Made by a program: the position numbers and the translations under genes. 64,000 bases of DNA from positions 29,133 to 93,132 of the forward strand of contig DAICZP010000073.1 of the NCBI GenBank assembly GCA_027311065.1, in the 5' to 3' direction. Within the stretch, counting starts at the first letter, position 1; each line of letters begins with the position of its first letter. Positions 8,370 through 16,324 of this stretch are shown here, piece after piece. The notes beneath the pieces are model-generated. The model saw only the letters and a list, made by a program, of their open reading frames with translations. It was not told where the DNA came from and did no database searches. This DNA comes from Thiomonas sp. GTDB lineage: Bacteria; Pseudomonadota; Gammaproteobacteria; Burkholderiales; Burkholderiaceae_C.

Positions 8370-8384
8370 CACCCTTTCCGCCAG
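8370..8384 (+). repeat. att-like direct repeat, copy 1
   Basis: CACCCTTTCCGCCAG. It shares 14 bp with copy 2 and 15 bp with copy 3. The sequence resembles the acceptor end of tRNA-Ser (CCnnTCCGCCA). A P4-type integrase starts 190 bp downstream. A hairpin terminator follows, as it would behind a tRNA gene, but no tRNA body precedes the repeat. Confidence 0.75.
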
Positions 8385-8405
8385 AATTCACCCGTCGATT
8401 TCCCT

Positions 8406-8431
8406 AAGCCATCCATCGTGATGGCTTTTTC
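8406..8431 (+). terminator. Rho-independent terminator after att copy 1
   Basis: The stem AAGCCATC/GATGGCTT with a 6-nt loop is followed by a T-rich run (TTTTTC). Confidence 0.75.
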
Positions 8432-8575
8432 TTTGGTAAATCAATGCGTTACATAGGGTCAAGGGTGCGTTTGCGTCAACACGCGTGACCGCTGGTTGAC
8501 GCCGATCGACAACCTTGCGGGGGTGATTTGGGGGCAATAGCATGGATTCCATCGTCCACTTGCCCCCAGCCCACC

Positions 8576-9817
8576 ATGTCCACGCTCACCGACGCCCAAG
8601 CGCGCGCGGCCCAGCCCAAAGCCGGCAAACTCACCCGCCTGTTTGCCGGCGGCGGCCTCTATCTCGAAATCACCAAGACTGGCAGCAAAGGCTGGCGCTT
8701 CAAGTACCGCTACGGCGGCGTCGAGAAGCGCCTCTCGTTCGGCGCCTATCCCCTGGTCAGCCTAAAAGAAGCGCGCCAAGCGCGCGACGACGCCAAGCGC
8801 CTGCTCATCCAGGGCGTCGACCCCAGCGCCGTGCGTCAGGCCAACAAGGCCCAAGCGCAGATCGACGCCACCAAGAGTTTCGAGCACGTCGCCACCGAGT
8901 GGTTCGAGCGCCAGCGCCGCATCTGGGTGGACAGCCACACCCGCGATGTCAAGCGTCGGCTGGAGGCTGACCTCTACCCCGACCTCGGGCCTCTGGCGAT
9001 TGACCGCATCACCTCGGTGCAGGTGCTCGAGACCCTGCGTAAGATCGAAGCGAGGGGCGCTTTTGATCTGGCACACCGTGTCAAACAGGTCGCCAGTCAG
9101 GTCTTCAACTACGGCATCGCCTCTGGACGCTGCACCGTCGATCCCTGTGTCGGCCTGAAAAAAGCGCTCACTCCCCATGCGGCCAAGCACCAGCCCGCGA
9201 TCCGGCCCGACGAATTTCCCCAACTCCTGCACGCCATCGACCAGTACGTAGCGCAGGGCGGTGAACCCCAGACCCAGCGCGCCCTGCGGTTCCTGGCCCT
9301 GACCTTCGTGCGCACCAAGGAACTCACCGAGTCCACCTGGGACGAGATCGATTTCGACAAGGCCCAATGGTTGATCCTGGCTCCGCGCATGAAGATGAAG
9401 CGCGACTTCATCGTGCCCCTGTCCACCCAGGCTCTGGCCATCCTGCGGCAACAACAAGCCGCCTGCCGCAACAGCGTCTATGTCTGGCCGGGCCGGAACT
9501 CGCGCACCACCATGAGCAACAACACCCTGCTGTTCGCCCTGTACCGCATGGGCTACCGCAGCAAGATGACCGGGCACGGCTTCCGCACCGTGGCCTCTAC
9601 CATCCTTAACGAGCAGGGCTGGCGCCATGACGTGATCGAACGCCAGCTTGCCCACGAAGAGGAAAACAAGGTGCGCGCCGCCTACAACCGCGCCGAGTAC
9701 CTGCCCGAGCGCATCAAGATGATGCAGTATTGGGCGGATCACATCGATACGTTGCGGGCCGGTCGGCAAGAACCAGAGACACCGACTGGATCGAAACAGG
9801 CGCAGGCTGTAAACTAA
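8576..9817 (+). CDS. int: P4-type tyrosine recombinase (island A integrase)
   Basis: This 413-residue tyrosine recombinase drives site-specific integration and excision of the island. The N-terminal DUF4102-type arm-binding domain is recognisable (GGGLYLEITKTGSKGWRFKY, LSFGAYPLVSLKEAR). Catalytic residues are visible: Arg in FVRTKELTEST, HGFR in the His-x-x-Arg box, His in QLAHEEENKVR and the nucleophilic Tyr in YNRAEYL. I prefer the ATG at 8576 (MSTLTDAQARAAQP) to the TTG at 8528. It is transcribed away from att copy 1, the usual layout at the edge of a P4-like island. Confidence 0.92.
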   Translation: MSTLTDAQARAAQPKAGKLTRLFAGGGLYLEITKTGSKGWRFKYRYGGVEKRLSFGAYPLVSLKEARQARDDAKRLLIQGVDPSAVRQANKAQAQIDATKSFEHVATEWFERQRRIWVDSHTRDVKRRLEADLYPDLGPLAIDRITSVQVLETLRKIEARGAFDLAHRVKQVASQVFNYGIASGRCTVDPCVGLKKALTPHAAKHQPAIRPDEFPQLLHAIDQYVAQGGEPQTQRALRFLALTFVRTKELTESTWDEIDFDKAQWLILAPRMKMKRDFIVPLSTQALAILRQQQAACRNSVYVWPGRNSRTTMSNNTLLFALYRMGYRSKMTGHGFRTVASTILNEQGWRHDVIERQLAHEEENKVRAAYNRAEYLPERIKMMQYWADHIDTLRAGRQEPETPTGSKQAQAVN

Positions 9818-9827
9818 GGCTTAACAC

Positions 9828-10106
9828 ATGATCCGCTCGTTCCGCCACAAAGGCTTGGAAGCCTTCTTCAAGACCGGCAAGCACAAAGGCATCCAGGCCA
9901 TTCATGCCGAACGTCTGCGCGAATTGCTCACCGCGTTGAATGTCGCTGTCGGCCCGCAGGATCTGGCTCGGCCGAGTTGGCGGCTGCACACGCTCTCGGG
10001 CAAGCTCCAGGGCTTTCAAGCGCTGACGGTGCAAGCCAACTGGCGCGTGGTGTTTCGTTTCACCGGCACCGATGTGGAACTGGTGGACTATGTGGATTAC
10101 CACTGA
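9828..10106 (+). CDS. higB: HigB-like toxin on island A
   Basis: This 92-residue protein has the HigB/Killer signature MIRSFRHKGLEAFFKTGKHKGI, PSWRLHTLSGKLQGF, QANWRVVFRF and the ending VELVDYVDYH. Such toxins are ribosome-dependent mRNA interferases. It starts 10 bp after the integrase stop and is followed at once by its antitoxin, so this pair probably stabilises the island. It is a different lineage from the HigB at 2.6 kb. Confidence 0.9.
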   Translation: MIRSFRHKGLEAFFKTGKHKGIQAIHAERLRELLTALNVAVGPQDLARPSWRLHTLSGKLQGFQALTVQANWRVVFRFTGTDVELVDYVDYH

Positions 10107-10122
10107 AACGATGGAGAACATG

Positions 10123-10407
10123 ATGGACATGCACGACCCCGCACACCCTGGAGAAATCCTGGCCGGATGGCTGAGGGATCTTGAACTGAACGTGACTGTT
10201 GCGGCAGGCCACCTGGGGATGTCCCGCGTCATGCTCTCACGCATCCTGCATGGGCACGCGGCGATCACGGCTGATATGGATGTCAAGCTGTCCCAGGCTC
10301 TGGGCACCTCGCCTGGCTATTGGTTGCGTCTGCAGACCCAGCGCGATCTGTGGGAGGCCCAGCAACGGGCCAAGGATCGGCCGGCCTTGCAAAGACTCAC
10401 AGCGTGA
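10123..10407 (+). CDS. higA: HigA-like antitoxin on island A
   Basis: This 94-residue XRE-family antitoxin has the HigA opening HDPAHPGEILAGWLRDL and a helix-turn-helix (VTVAAGHLGMSRVMLSRILHG), followed by the MDVKLSQALGTSPGYWLRLQ block. The start at 10123 has a GGAG Shine-Dalgarno 6 nt upstream; ATGs at 10111 and 10120 are alternatives. It binds and neutralises the toxin and represses the pair in characterised relatives. Confidence 0.9.
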   Translation: MDMHDPAHPGEILAGWLRDLELNVTVAAGHLGMSRVMLSRILHGHAAITADMDVKLSQALGTSPGYWLRLQTQRDLWEAQQRAKDRPALQRLTA

Positions 10408-10444
10408 ACACCAATCCGCAACAAGCCACCCAGAATGACGGAAA

Positions 10445-10462
10445 ACTGATGTTATGATCAGT
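10445..10462. promoter_or_regulatory. Dyad with embedded -10 upstream of 10482
   Basis: ACTGAT-GTTATG-ATCAGT is a perfect 6+6 inverted repeat. A -10-like TATGAT (10453-10458) lies within it, 24 bp before the next ATG. It is probably an operator over a promoter; the binding protein is unknown, and the HigA just upstream is one candidate. Confidence 0.45.
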
Positions 10463-10481
10463 ACCACATAAAAACACAGCC

Positions 10482-10802
10482 ATGCTGCAAGCCCTGCGCC
10501 ACATTGACAACCAACTGCGACCCGCCTTGCGCGCGTGGCCGATGCTGGTGGCCGCCTTGATCATGCTGTGGTCCCTGACCGGCCACCCGCCGCAAGCCGC
10601 TGGCGGCTGGATGGCGGTGATCCATGTGGTCTACGTCCTCGGCATCGTCTGGCTGCTGACCATGGCCACCACCATCGCCATGGAAGCCTTGGGTTCACGA
10701 CCTGGGGGGTTGACTCCAGCGCCCGGTTTGCCCGACATCACCCCACCTAGCCGCAAGCCGGCACCCGACACCCCGCCTCCTCGCCACACCGCTCGCGATT
10801 GA
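10482..10802 (+). CDS. Small two-helix membrane protein of unknown function
   Basis: This 106-residue protein has two predicted transmembrane helices (LRAWPMLVAALIMLWSLTG and WMAVIHVVYVLGIVWLLTMA). A proline-rich hydrophilic tail follows (PAPGLPDITPPSRKPAPDTP). I do not recognise a family. A dyad-containing promoter precedes it and a hairpin follows its stop, so it may be a single-gene unit. Confidence 0.6.
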   Translation: MLQALRHIDNQLRPALRAWPMLVAALIMLWSLTGHPPQAAGGWMAVIHVVYVLGIVWLLTMATTIAMEALGSRPGGLTPAPGLPDITPPSRKPAPDTPPPRHTARD

Positions 10803-10808
10803 CACTGC

Positions 10809-10826
10809 GCCTGGATCAATCCAGGC
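10809..10826 (+). terminator. Hairpin after 10482 gene
   Basis: GCCTGGAT-CA-ATCCAGGC is an 8-bp perfect inverted repeat right after the stop codon. It lacks a strong T-run, so it may be a weak terminator or a regulatory dyad for the next gene. Confidence 0.4.
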
Positions 10827-10915
10827 ATCAATCAACGCGGGCGGTCGTGCGCAAACCACTTCGTTGATCTGCACGTCCGTCCCATCCCTGGCGCAAGCCG
10901 GGGCGGAGTGTGACT

Positions 10916-11203
10916 ATGGCAGTCAATAAGAAGTCTGATTTTGATCGCCTTTTGGCGATGGGGGTGGCGTTTTTGCTCACCGACCGGGACATTGCCTACA
11001 TGCTGGGCTACAAGCCTGGCACGATCCGGCAAAAGCGCTATCGAAACCCCGCCAGCCTGCCCCCATCCTATCTGCTGGGCAAGTTCCACCGTTACGTCCC
11101 CGATGAGGTGTGCCAATGGCTGATCGACAAGCTTGGCATGACGCTCGAGCAGGCTAGGCGTCTCGTGCCGGTTCGACAACATAGGCATGACGGGGACAGG
11201 TGA
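10916..11203 (+). CDS. Small putative DNA-binding protein
   Basis: This 95-residue protein has an excisionase/AlpA-like winged-helix look: LLTDRDIAYMLGYKPGTIRQ followed by SYLLGKFHRYVPDEVCQWL. In MerR/AlpA-type proteins the same order specifies a helix-turn-helix and wing. The ATG at 10916 has GGCGGAG 7 nt upstream, so it is preferred over the GTG at 10910. On an integrated element the natural guess is a directionality factor or regulator, but that is inference. Confidence 0.65.
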   Translation: MAVNKKSDFDRLLAMGVAFLLTDRDIAYMLGYKPGTIRQKRYRNPASLPPSYLLGKFHRYVPDEVCQWLIDKLGMTLEQARRLVPVRQHRHDGDR

Positions 11204-11507
11204 AATAGGCGTGGATGCGGGAGGGTCAATGCCAGTCCTCTTGCATCCAAAGGTTATGAATGGGAACTATTTTACCGGCCTATTCAAGGATCAAGCCGCG
11301 TAGCGAGCCCGGCGGTCCTTCGGTGATCAAGCGCGAGCGACGCCTCCTCGGCCAGGGACCGGTCAGGCTGATCGTTCCGTATGGCAGGTCTTTGGCCATA
11401 AGCAGTCAAGGCGCCGCCAAACGTTCGGGCGTAACCCAGCTCGCGCAAGCAAGCATGGCTCAGCGTTGATATTGGTATGGGCTTTGTCGTCGTGTGAGTC
11501 GGCGTAC
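11204..11507. other. Intergenic stretch without a supported gene
   Basis: No ORF here has recognisable features; the one listed at 11260-11469 has no Shine-Dalgarno and no motif. The region separates the integrase-side genes from the 3' end of the leftward cargo operon and may include that operon's terminator, though I see no clear hairpin with a T-run. Confidence 0.4.
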
Positions 11508-12467
11508 TCAGAGGGGCGTCGCCACGGCGGGGACACGTTTCTTAGGCGTCCACTGGATGATCACGATCCCGCTCAGCAGGACGACGGCGCCGAGCACCCC
11601 AACCCACGTCATGCGCTCATGCAGCAGGATGACAGCAAGCACGGTAGCTACCAGCGGCTCAAGCAGACTCGCGATCGCACCGCCGATGGCACCTGTGCCC
11701 TTGAGCCCGCTAAGGAACAAGGTCTGGGCAATCGCCGTCGGCACTGCTGCCACATACAAAAGCAATGCCCAACCGCTAGGCGAATAGCTCAGTTGCAAGC
11801 CTTCGACCAAGCCATAGGGGAGCAACGCAAGCGCGCCGATGGCGAAGCCGATTCCTCCGGCGTGCATGGGCCCGCAGACTCCGCTCGAGGCGCGCGCTGC
11901 AAGCACGTAGAACGCCTGGCAGACCGCGCATACAACGGCAATTGCCACGCCAATCCAGAAGCCATCGATGTTCTGGTTGACCTCGGTGGGCAAGCCCACC
12001 AGCAACACCGTCCCCACGATGGCCGTCACCAACGCGACCAGGGTCCGCGGTTGCAGGCGCTCACCCAGCCACACCACCGAGATCAGCGCCACGAAGATCG
12101 GGGCAAGGCAGATGCTGATCAGTACGGAGATGGCGACACCCACGCGATCGATGGCCAACACATAAGTGAGCTGATAGGAAGCCATCGCGAGTCCAAGCCA
12201 GACCAGCAGGAAGAAGCCGCGCACCGTCAGCGGTGCGAGCCAAATTCCCATACGGATGCGGGCCATGACCAGCAGAAACGGTACGGACAGCGCAAGCCGC
12301 AGAAAACTGATCGAGACCGCGTTGGCGCCACCCGACGTGCCCAGCGTGTGGAACACGATGCCCGTTGTCCCCCACAGCGTGGCGGCGGTGAGCACGGCAG
12401 CCCAGCCATCACGAACAGACTTTCCGCTAGCGGCCTCCGTGTTGGCGGGACGTTGAATTCTGTCCAT
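11508..12467 (-). CDS. EamA/DMT-family exporter, last gene of oxygenase operon
   Basis: This 319-residue inner-membrane protein has about ten hydrophobic segments in two EamA repeats (TAATLWGTTGIVF; QAFYVLAARASSG). The pre-TM5 motif VALISVVWLGERLQPRT and the matching LEPLVATVLAVILLHERMT are typical of drug/metabolite transporters. It starts 2 bp after the DUF2000 stop, so the two are one transcript. In this context it is best read as an exporter for the product or substrate of the upstream oxygenases, or as a self-resistance pump. The plus-strand ORF of similar length is a shadow. Confidence 0.9.
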   Translation of the reverse strand: MDRIQRPANTEAASGKSVRDGWAAVLTAATLWGTTGIVFHTLGTSGGANAVSISFLRLALSVPFLLVMARIRMGIWLAPLTVRGFFLLVWLGLAMASYQLTYVLAIDRVGVAISVLISICLAPIFVALISVVWLGERLQPRTLVALVTAIVGTVLLVGLPTEVNQNIDGFWIGVAIAVVCAVCQAFYVLAARASSGVCGPMHAGGIGFAIGALALLPYGLVEGLQLSYSPSGWALLLYVAAVPTAIAQTLFLSGLKGTGAIGGAIASLLEPLVATVLAVILLHERMTWVGVLGAVVLLSGIVIIQWTPKKRVPAVATPL

Positions 12468-12469
12468 GG

Positions 12470-12898
12470 TTATCCCTTGAAAAGTGAAAATCGCTTGGTC
12501 AGTGGTTCGACGTCTTCGCGTGGGCCGAAGAGGACGACCACGACGAAATCCAACTGTTCACCCGCGGCTTCTTGTGTCGCTGCCACCTGGGCGTCGGCGG
12601 ACCGGCCGATCATGGACGTGGTGAACACGTTGTACGCAAGGTTTGCGCTGTCCATTGCTGCCGACACGAGTGTTTGCAACTGGCTATTGTTCTTGGCCTC
12701 GAGGATGATGAACGGTGATTCATCCACTTTGGCCAAGAAGCCGATGGCATGATTGGGATAGTCAAGCAGGCGTCCGACATGCGTGCCGTTGCCTGACATG
12801 CCGAATGCCGCGTGCGCGAGCGCATTGAGAATCACGGGCAGCGGGTGCTTGCGGTTGACTACTGCCACGAACTTCCTGTCGTTGTTTTCATAAGCCAT
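12470..12898 (-). CDS. DUF2000 family protein
   Basis: This 142-residue protein fits DUF2000: KFVAVVNRKHPLPVILNALA, PFIILEAKNNSQLQTL, FTTSMIGRSADAQ and a C-terminal VVVLFGPREDVEPLTKRFSL. Members are small cytoplasmic proteins of unknown biochemistry, thought to have a peptidyl-tRNA-hydrolase-like fold. The start MAYENNDRKF is chosen over the upstream extension. It lies between the desaturase-like gene and the exporter and overlaps neither. Its job here is unknown. Confidence 0.8.
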   Translation of the reverse strand: MAYENNDRKFVAVVNRKHPLPVILNALAHAAFGMSGNGTHVGRLLDYPNHAIGFLAKVDESPFIILEAKNNSQLQTLVSAAMDSANLAYNVFTTSMIGRSADAQVAATQEAAGEQLDFVVVVLFGPREDVEPLTKRFSLFKG

Positions 12899-13030
12899 GT
12901 TTGTACGTTTGTGAGGTCCGCCGAGGGGCATTGAAACTGTGTAGATCAGAGCGTTCGCCGAGACCGGAACGCTTCGGCTGCATCCATGTGAAGCGTGTCA
13001 GAGGCCACTTGCCCCTGGTGCACGCGATAT

Positions 13031-14182
13031 TCATCCAAACCGGGCAGGTGCGCGTGACATGCTGAGTACGACGTGACGAACCATATTGCCAATTCCCCAA
13101 ATCTCCCGGCCCTCCATGTCGGCTGAGTTCCCACTGTCGATCGCACGCTGTCGTTCGTAGATTGCGCGTGGCCAACTGCTTGCGCTGTGTCCAACCGCCG
13201 CCACCAGGTGGTGCCAGTCGTGCGCCGGTAGGTCTCCCACCAGGATGGCGATACGCGTTGGAACATGGACGAGCAGTGTGCGGACCCACCATGCAAGCCA
13301 GGTACGCGCCGACGCTGGAGAACCGTCCGTGCCAGGAACCCGCTCGCCGCTGAAGCGACCATGGCACCGCTGCGCGTATGCGTGTACGTTAGTGTTGGGA
13401 GCCTCGCCGACCAGCCAGGCGTGCTCTGTCGCAAACTGCAACAGAGCACACATCTGGTAAAGGATGGTCAGCGGCAACCAGAGCGCCAAGCATGCGGCAA
13501 CCACGCCATACTGCCAAGGAACAACGACGAAGATCAGCACCATCCAGGCAATGGCAATGGAACGGTCGACGATCGGGCGTCGCAGATTCGACAGCAGGCG
13601 CGCCTTCAAGAACCAAAGGTGATAGCGCGGCGAGACGAGCGCGGTGAACAGCGCTCGGTTCAGCTCGTTGAGCGGCTTGCCCGGACGCACGCCGAGCGCA
13701 TACAGGTGAGCGGCGTCCGCATCATTCAGCGTTGTGAAAATGGTGCGTCGGTGGTGGTCTAGGTGGTCCTTCTCATACTCCACCTCGTTCTGTGACAGCG
13801 CGAAAATCGTCAGACCGCGAGCGGCATAGGCATTGGCATGGCGGCGTTTCTTGAACAGTGTGCCGTGGATCGCGTGATGTCCGTAGACGACCTGCACCTT
13901 CCTCAGCACCCCGGTCAGGTAGAGCGCGAACACTGGCGTGAGTGCGTAGCCGATTAGCAAGAGCGACGCCTTTTCTGCTGCGAGCAAGCTCAGGTTCAGC
14001 GTGCAGACCAGCAGCGCGATGGTCAGGTCCAGCCCCATGGTCAGCGTAGCCGGCAAGCGCACAAGCGGTTGTTCGTGGGGCAACGGCTTGCCTGTCAGTA
14101 GCGTCCAGAAAGGTTGGGTCCAGGCCGGAAAACGCAGATAGGACTCTCTGACGGACAGACGCCGGTTCCCGGAGGCGGACAG
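13031..14182 (-). CDS. Membrane fatty-acid-desaturase-like diiron enzyme
   Basis: The protein has the three histidine clusters of the membrane desaturase/hydroxylase superfamily: GHHAIHGTLF, KDHLDHHRR and, near the C-terminus, HDWHHL; FATEHAW is an additional candidate ligand region. Four to five hydrophobic segments surround them (LTIALLVCTLNLSLLAAEKA, WMVLIFVVVPWQYGVVAACL). The start is uncertain. The frame is open to 14590, but the early part is arginine-rich and unlike protein. A TTG at 14182 or an ATG at 14038 are the best candidates, and the stretch RESYLRFPAWTQPFW before 14038 looks coding. It is the third gene of the leftward operon. The substrate is unknown. Confidence 0.72.
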   Translation of the reverse strand: MSASGNRRLSVRESYLRFPAWTQPFWTLLTGKPLPHEQPLVRLPATLTMGLDLTIALLVCTLNLSLLAAEKASLLLIGYALTPVFALYLTGVLRKVQVVYGHHAIHGTLFKKRRHANAYAARGLTIFALSQNEVEYEKDHLDHHRRTIFTTLNDADAAHLYALGVRPGKPLNELNRALFTALVSPRYHLWFLKARLLSNLRRPIVDRSIAIAWMVLIFVVVPWQYGVVAACLALWLPLTILYQMCALLQFATEHAWLVGEAPNTNVHAYAQRCHGRFSGERVPGTDGSPASARTWLAWWVRTLLVHVPTRIAILVGDLPAHDWHHLVAAVGHSASSWPRAIYERQRAIDSGNSADMEGREIWGIGNMVRHVVLSMSRAPARFG

Positions 14183-14361
14183 CAAAGGGTGAACTATGTG
14201 CGAACCTCGGTGCGTACGGTGGCGCGACTGGCTGCGACGGCGGGCATCGCGTTGCGTGCCGGATGGGAGTGCGTTGCGCGGAACGCAGCCGGACTTATCA
14301 GCGTTAGGTCGCGCAGATAAGCGCGTCGCGGCGGACGCGCCTTGGCGCTGCGGCACGACGC

Positions 14362-15174
14362 CTACTGGTACAACTCGTCCGGACATGGTGTCAGCGGCTC
14401 GAAACTGCGTGCGCACAAGAACTCCGGTCGTGGCGCCCGGGTAGGCTTTGGGAGGTTCTTGACGCTGTTGTAGGAGATGAAAGCCACGCGCCGCTCGAAC
14501 GGCGAAATGTTGACACCCGACGCGTGAAACAGGTTGGCGTGGAAGACGATGCTGTCGCCGGCCCTGCCCTTTGGCGCATCCATTCCGCATTGGCGCACGA
14601 GCGTGCGCAGGACGTCGCGGTCGACCGTATAGCGCAGCTTGGCGGTGGTATTGCTAAGCCAGTCGCTCTTCAGGTCGTAGTCCACAATGGTGTGCTTGAA
14701 GCTGTCCAGGAAGCCTGCACCGTGCGAGCCGGGAATGACCGTCAGCGGTCCGTTGAACTCGGTAACGTCGTCTAGGAACACGGCGATCGTCAGAAACTCC
14801 GGCTCCGGCAGTTCGTCCTCAAGGTGGTAGAAGGTCATGTCCTGGTGCCACTCCCAGACGTCGCCCACGAAAGCGGCTTTGATGTTGAGCTTGAACTGGT
14901 GGACATAGACATCCTGTCCTAGGATCTGCTTGGCTGCATCGAGCAGCACTGGATGGCGGCACAGGCTGGCAATGGCCTCGTTGCGCAGGTGGGTGCCGTG
15001 TAGCCCACGCACCGTGACGCCATCCTGCTCGGTCACGCGCCCAGGGTCGTGGATGTCGAGCGCGCAGGCTTCGGCCGCTTCGCGCAGAATTTTCAGGGCA
15101 GGCTCGCTGACCACGTTCCGCAGGACGCAGTACCCCTTCTCCTGGTACTGCTGCTTCAATTCTTCGTTCAACAT
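14362..15174 (-). CDS. PhyH-family Fe(II)/2-oxoglutarate dioxygenase
   Basis: This 270-residue protein matches the phytanoyl-CoA dioxygenase family, which hydroxylates diverse small molecules using iron and 2-oxoglutarate. Metal ligands are visible as the HxD in WEWHQDMTFYH and the distal histidine in FHANLFHASGVN. The following FERRVAFISYNSV supplies the arginine for 2-oxoglutarate. The N-terminal EKGYCVLRNVVSEPALKIL is the usual opening. It lies 49 bp downstream of the heme-oxygenase-like gene in the same operon. Relatives act in ectoine, phosphonate and natural-product pathways; the substrate here cannot be told. Confidence 0.88.
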   Translation of the reverse strand: MLNEELKQQYQEKGYCVLRNVVSEPALKILREAAEACALDIHDPGRVTEQDGVTVRGLHGTHLRNEAIASLCRHPVLLDAAKQILGQDVYVHQFKLNIKAAFVGDVWEWHQDMTFYHLEDELPEPEFLTIAVFLDDVTEFNGPLTVIPGSHGAGFLDSFKHTIVDYDLKSDWLSNTTAKLRYTVDRDVLRTLVRQCGMDAPKGRAGDSIVFHANLFHASGVNISPFERRVAFISYNSVKNLPKPTRAPRPEFLCARSFEPLTPCPDELYQ

Positions 15175-15223
15175 GTAGATGCTCCGATACGCTTGTAAGT
15201 TGCGTCAGGCGCGCAGGCGCCGC

Positions 15224-16096
15224 TCAGGCCGTCGCGGCGTCGGCCAGCACAGCTTTCGTCGCAGTCGGCAAGTAGTCGGCGAATTCGTTGAGCGCGGTGT
15301 TCCAGTTCTCGGCGTATTGCCGCGTCAGGCGCAGCATTTGGATCTGTTTGTCCTCGGTATCGGCGATGACCGTAGTGTCCGTGTCGTCGTCGCTAACAGC
15401 CTTGTGGTGCTCGACCTCGGCATGAATGTGTGAGTCCATCCACAGAAACTGCTCCGGGCGCGTGAAGACATGGTTGCCGTCCGCCACAGCCTTGGAGAAC
15501 ACTCGCTTGAAGGCTACAGTGATGTCCAGCGCAATTGCCTCCACCACGCGCAGCTGTACCGCGGCGCCTAGCGGCTCGTGAATCAGCTCGCGCATGTTGG
15601 CGATCAGATGCTTCGCGCCAGCGCCCAACATGTCGGTCGTGTCGTTGGCGGGCACGCCCACCGCACTCTTGAGAGGGTCGACGATGGCACTTTCCCACCA
15701 GGCATAGTGCATGCCGTCCGGGCCTACGGGCGCTACTTCGCGAAAGACCGGCAACAGGTTCGAAAGATCATCGCCAATGACGTGGAAAATGGTCTGGATT
15801 GCCTTGAGCTGGTTCCGATTGGGCTGAGCCTGCGCATCCGCATCAGCGGCCATCACGCCGAGCCCGGCGATGGAGGTGAACATAAAGGCCTTGGTCATCT
15901 CGCGCCAGCCGTAGGCAATGTGCAGAGCAGGGAGAGCCTCGATTGATTTGACCGACCTTGCCAGCACGAAGAACCGATTGGTCTCGCGCGTGAGTTGCGC
16001 GGACTCGAGACAGTCGGCAATCTGCGCGTCAAAGCGAGCCTGGGCGTTGTGGCGGGCTTGCGTGGCGGTTTCGGCGCCATGACTCTGTGCATTCAT
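15224..16096 (-). CDS. Heme-oxygenase-like (possible diiron) enzyme, first gene of operon
   Basis: This 290-residue, largely helical cytoplasmic protein is unfamiliar as a named enzyme. It has the helix and ligand pattern of heme-oxygenase-like diiron oxidases: acidic and histidine residues at [27 protein letters not shown] and especially [20 protein letters not shown] 16096 ([13 protein letters not shown]) is preferred over upstream ATGs. It opens the leftward operon about 170 bp from a strong promoter with two TetR-type operators. Enzymes of this fold perform N-oxygenation, desaturation or C-C cleavage; a DUF6202-like protein without known activity is the alternative. Confidence 0.6.
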   Translation of the reverse strand: MNAQSHGAETATQARHNAQARFDAQIADCLESAQLTRETNRFFVLARSVKSIEALPALHIAYGWREMTKAFMFTSIAGLGVMAADADAQAQPNRNQLKAIQTIFHVIGDDLSNLLPVFREVAPVGPDGMHYAWWESAIVDPLKSAVGVPANDTTDMLGAGAKHLIANMRELIHEPLGAAVQLRVVEAIALDITVAFKRVFSKAVADGNHVFTRPEQFLWMDSHIHAEVEHHKAVSDDDTDTTVIADTEDKQIQMLRLTRQYAENWNTALNEFADYLPTATKAVLADAATA

Positions 16097-16261
16097 AAGG
16101 TCAACTCCACTCATAGTTAAGAACATGAAAAGTGTGACTGCAGTGCGACAGGGACACACCCAAGCAACGCCACCAAGCTCAGCGCCAGCGCATCTGGATG
16201 GGCTGGCGCGTACCCTGTGGCCGGACAGTTCAGAAGAGTCCTTTGCGCAACCGCGCTATAA

Positions 16262-16277
16262 TTGACATAGTAGTCAA
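16262..16277. promoter_or_regulatory. TetR-type operator 1
   Basis: TTGAC-ATAGTA-GTCAA is a perfect 5+5 inverted repeat. It covers the -10 (TACTAT on the minus strand) of the leftward operon promoter. It is one of two copies spaced 18 bp centre to centre. Confidence 0.75.
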
Positions 16278-16295
16278 CGTTGACTTAGTCGTCAA
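16267..16295 (-). promoter_or_regulatory. Sigma-70 promoter of the oxygenase operon
   Basis: On the minus strand, -35 TTGACG (16290-16295) and -10 TACTAT (16267-16272) are separated by exactly 17 bp. Both boxes lie inside the two operator repeats, so repressor binding would occlude RNA polymerase. Transcription would leave a leader of roughly 160 nt before the first gene. Confidence 0.65.
16280..16295. promoter_or_regulatory. TetR-type operator 2
   Basis: TTGAC-TTAGTC-GTCAA has the same perfect arms as operator 1 and covers the -35 of the leftward promoter. It is 30 bp upstream of the tetR start, so it could also autoregulate tetR. Confidence 0.75.
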
Positions 16296-16324
16296 ATTAT
16301 TGAGGATTGGAGGGCCCAAATCCG

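Noticed and set aside
8370-8431. Intact tRNA-Ser gene at the att repeats
   Set aside because: Only the 3' end resembles tRNA-Ser. No matching 5' acceptor strand, anticodon arm or D arm precedes any of the three copies.
11466-12752. 428-codon plus-strand ORF
   Set aside because: Antisense to the EamA exporter and DUF2000 genes, with Gln/His/Arg-rich non-globular sequence.
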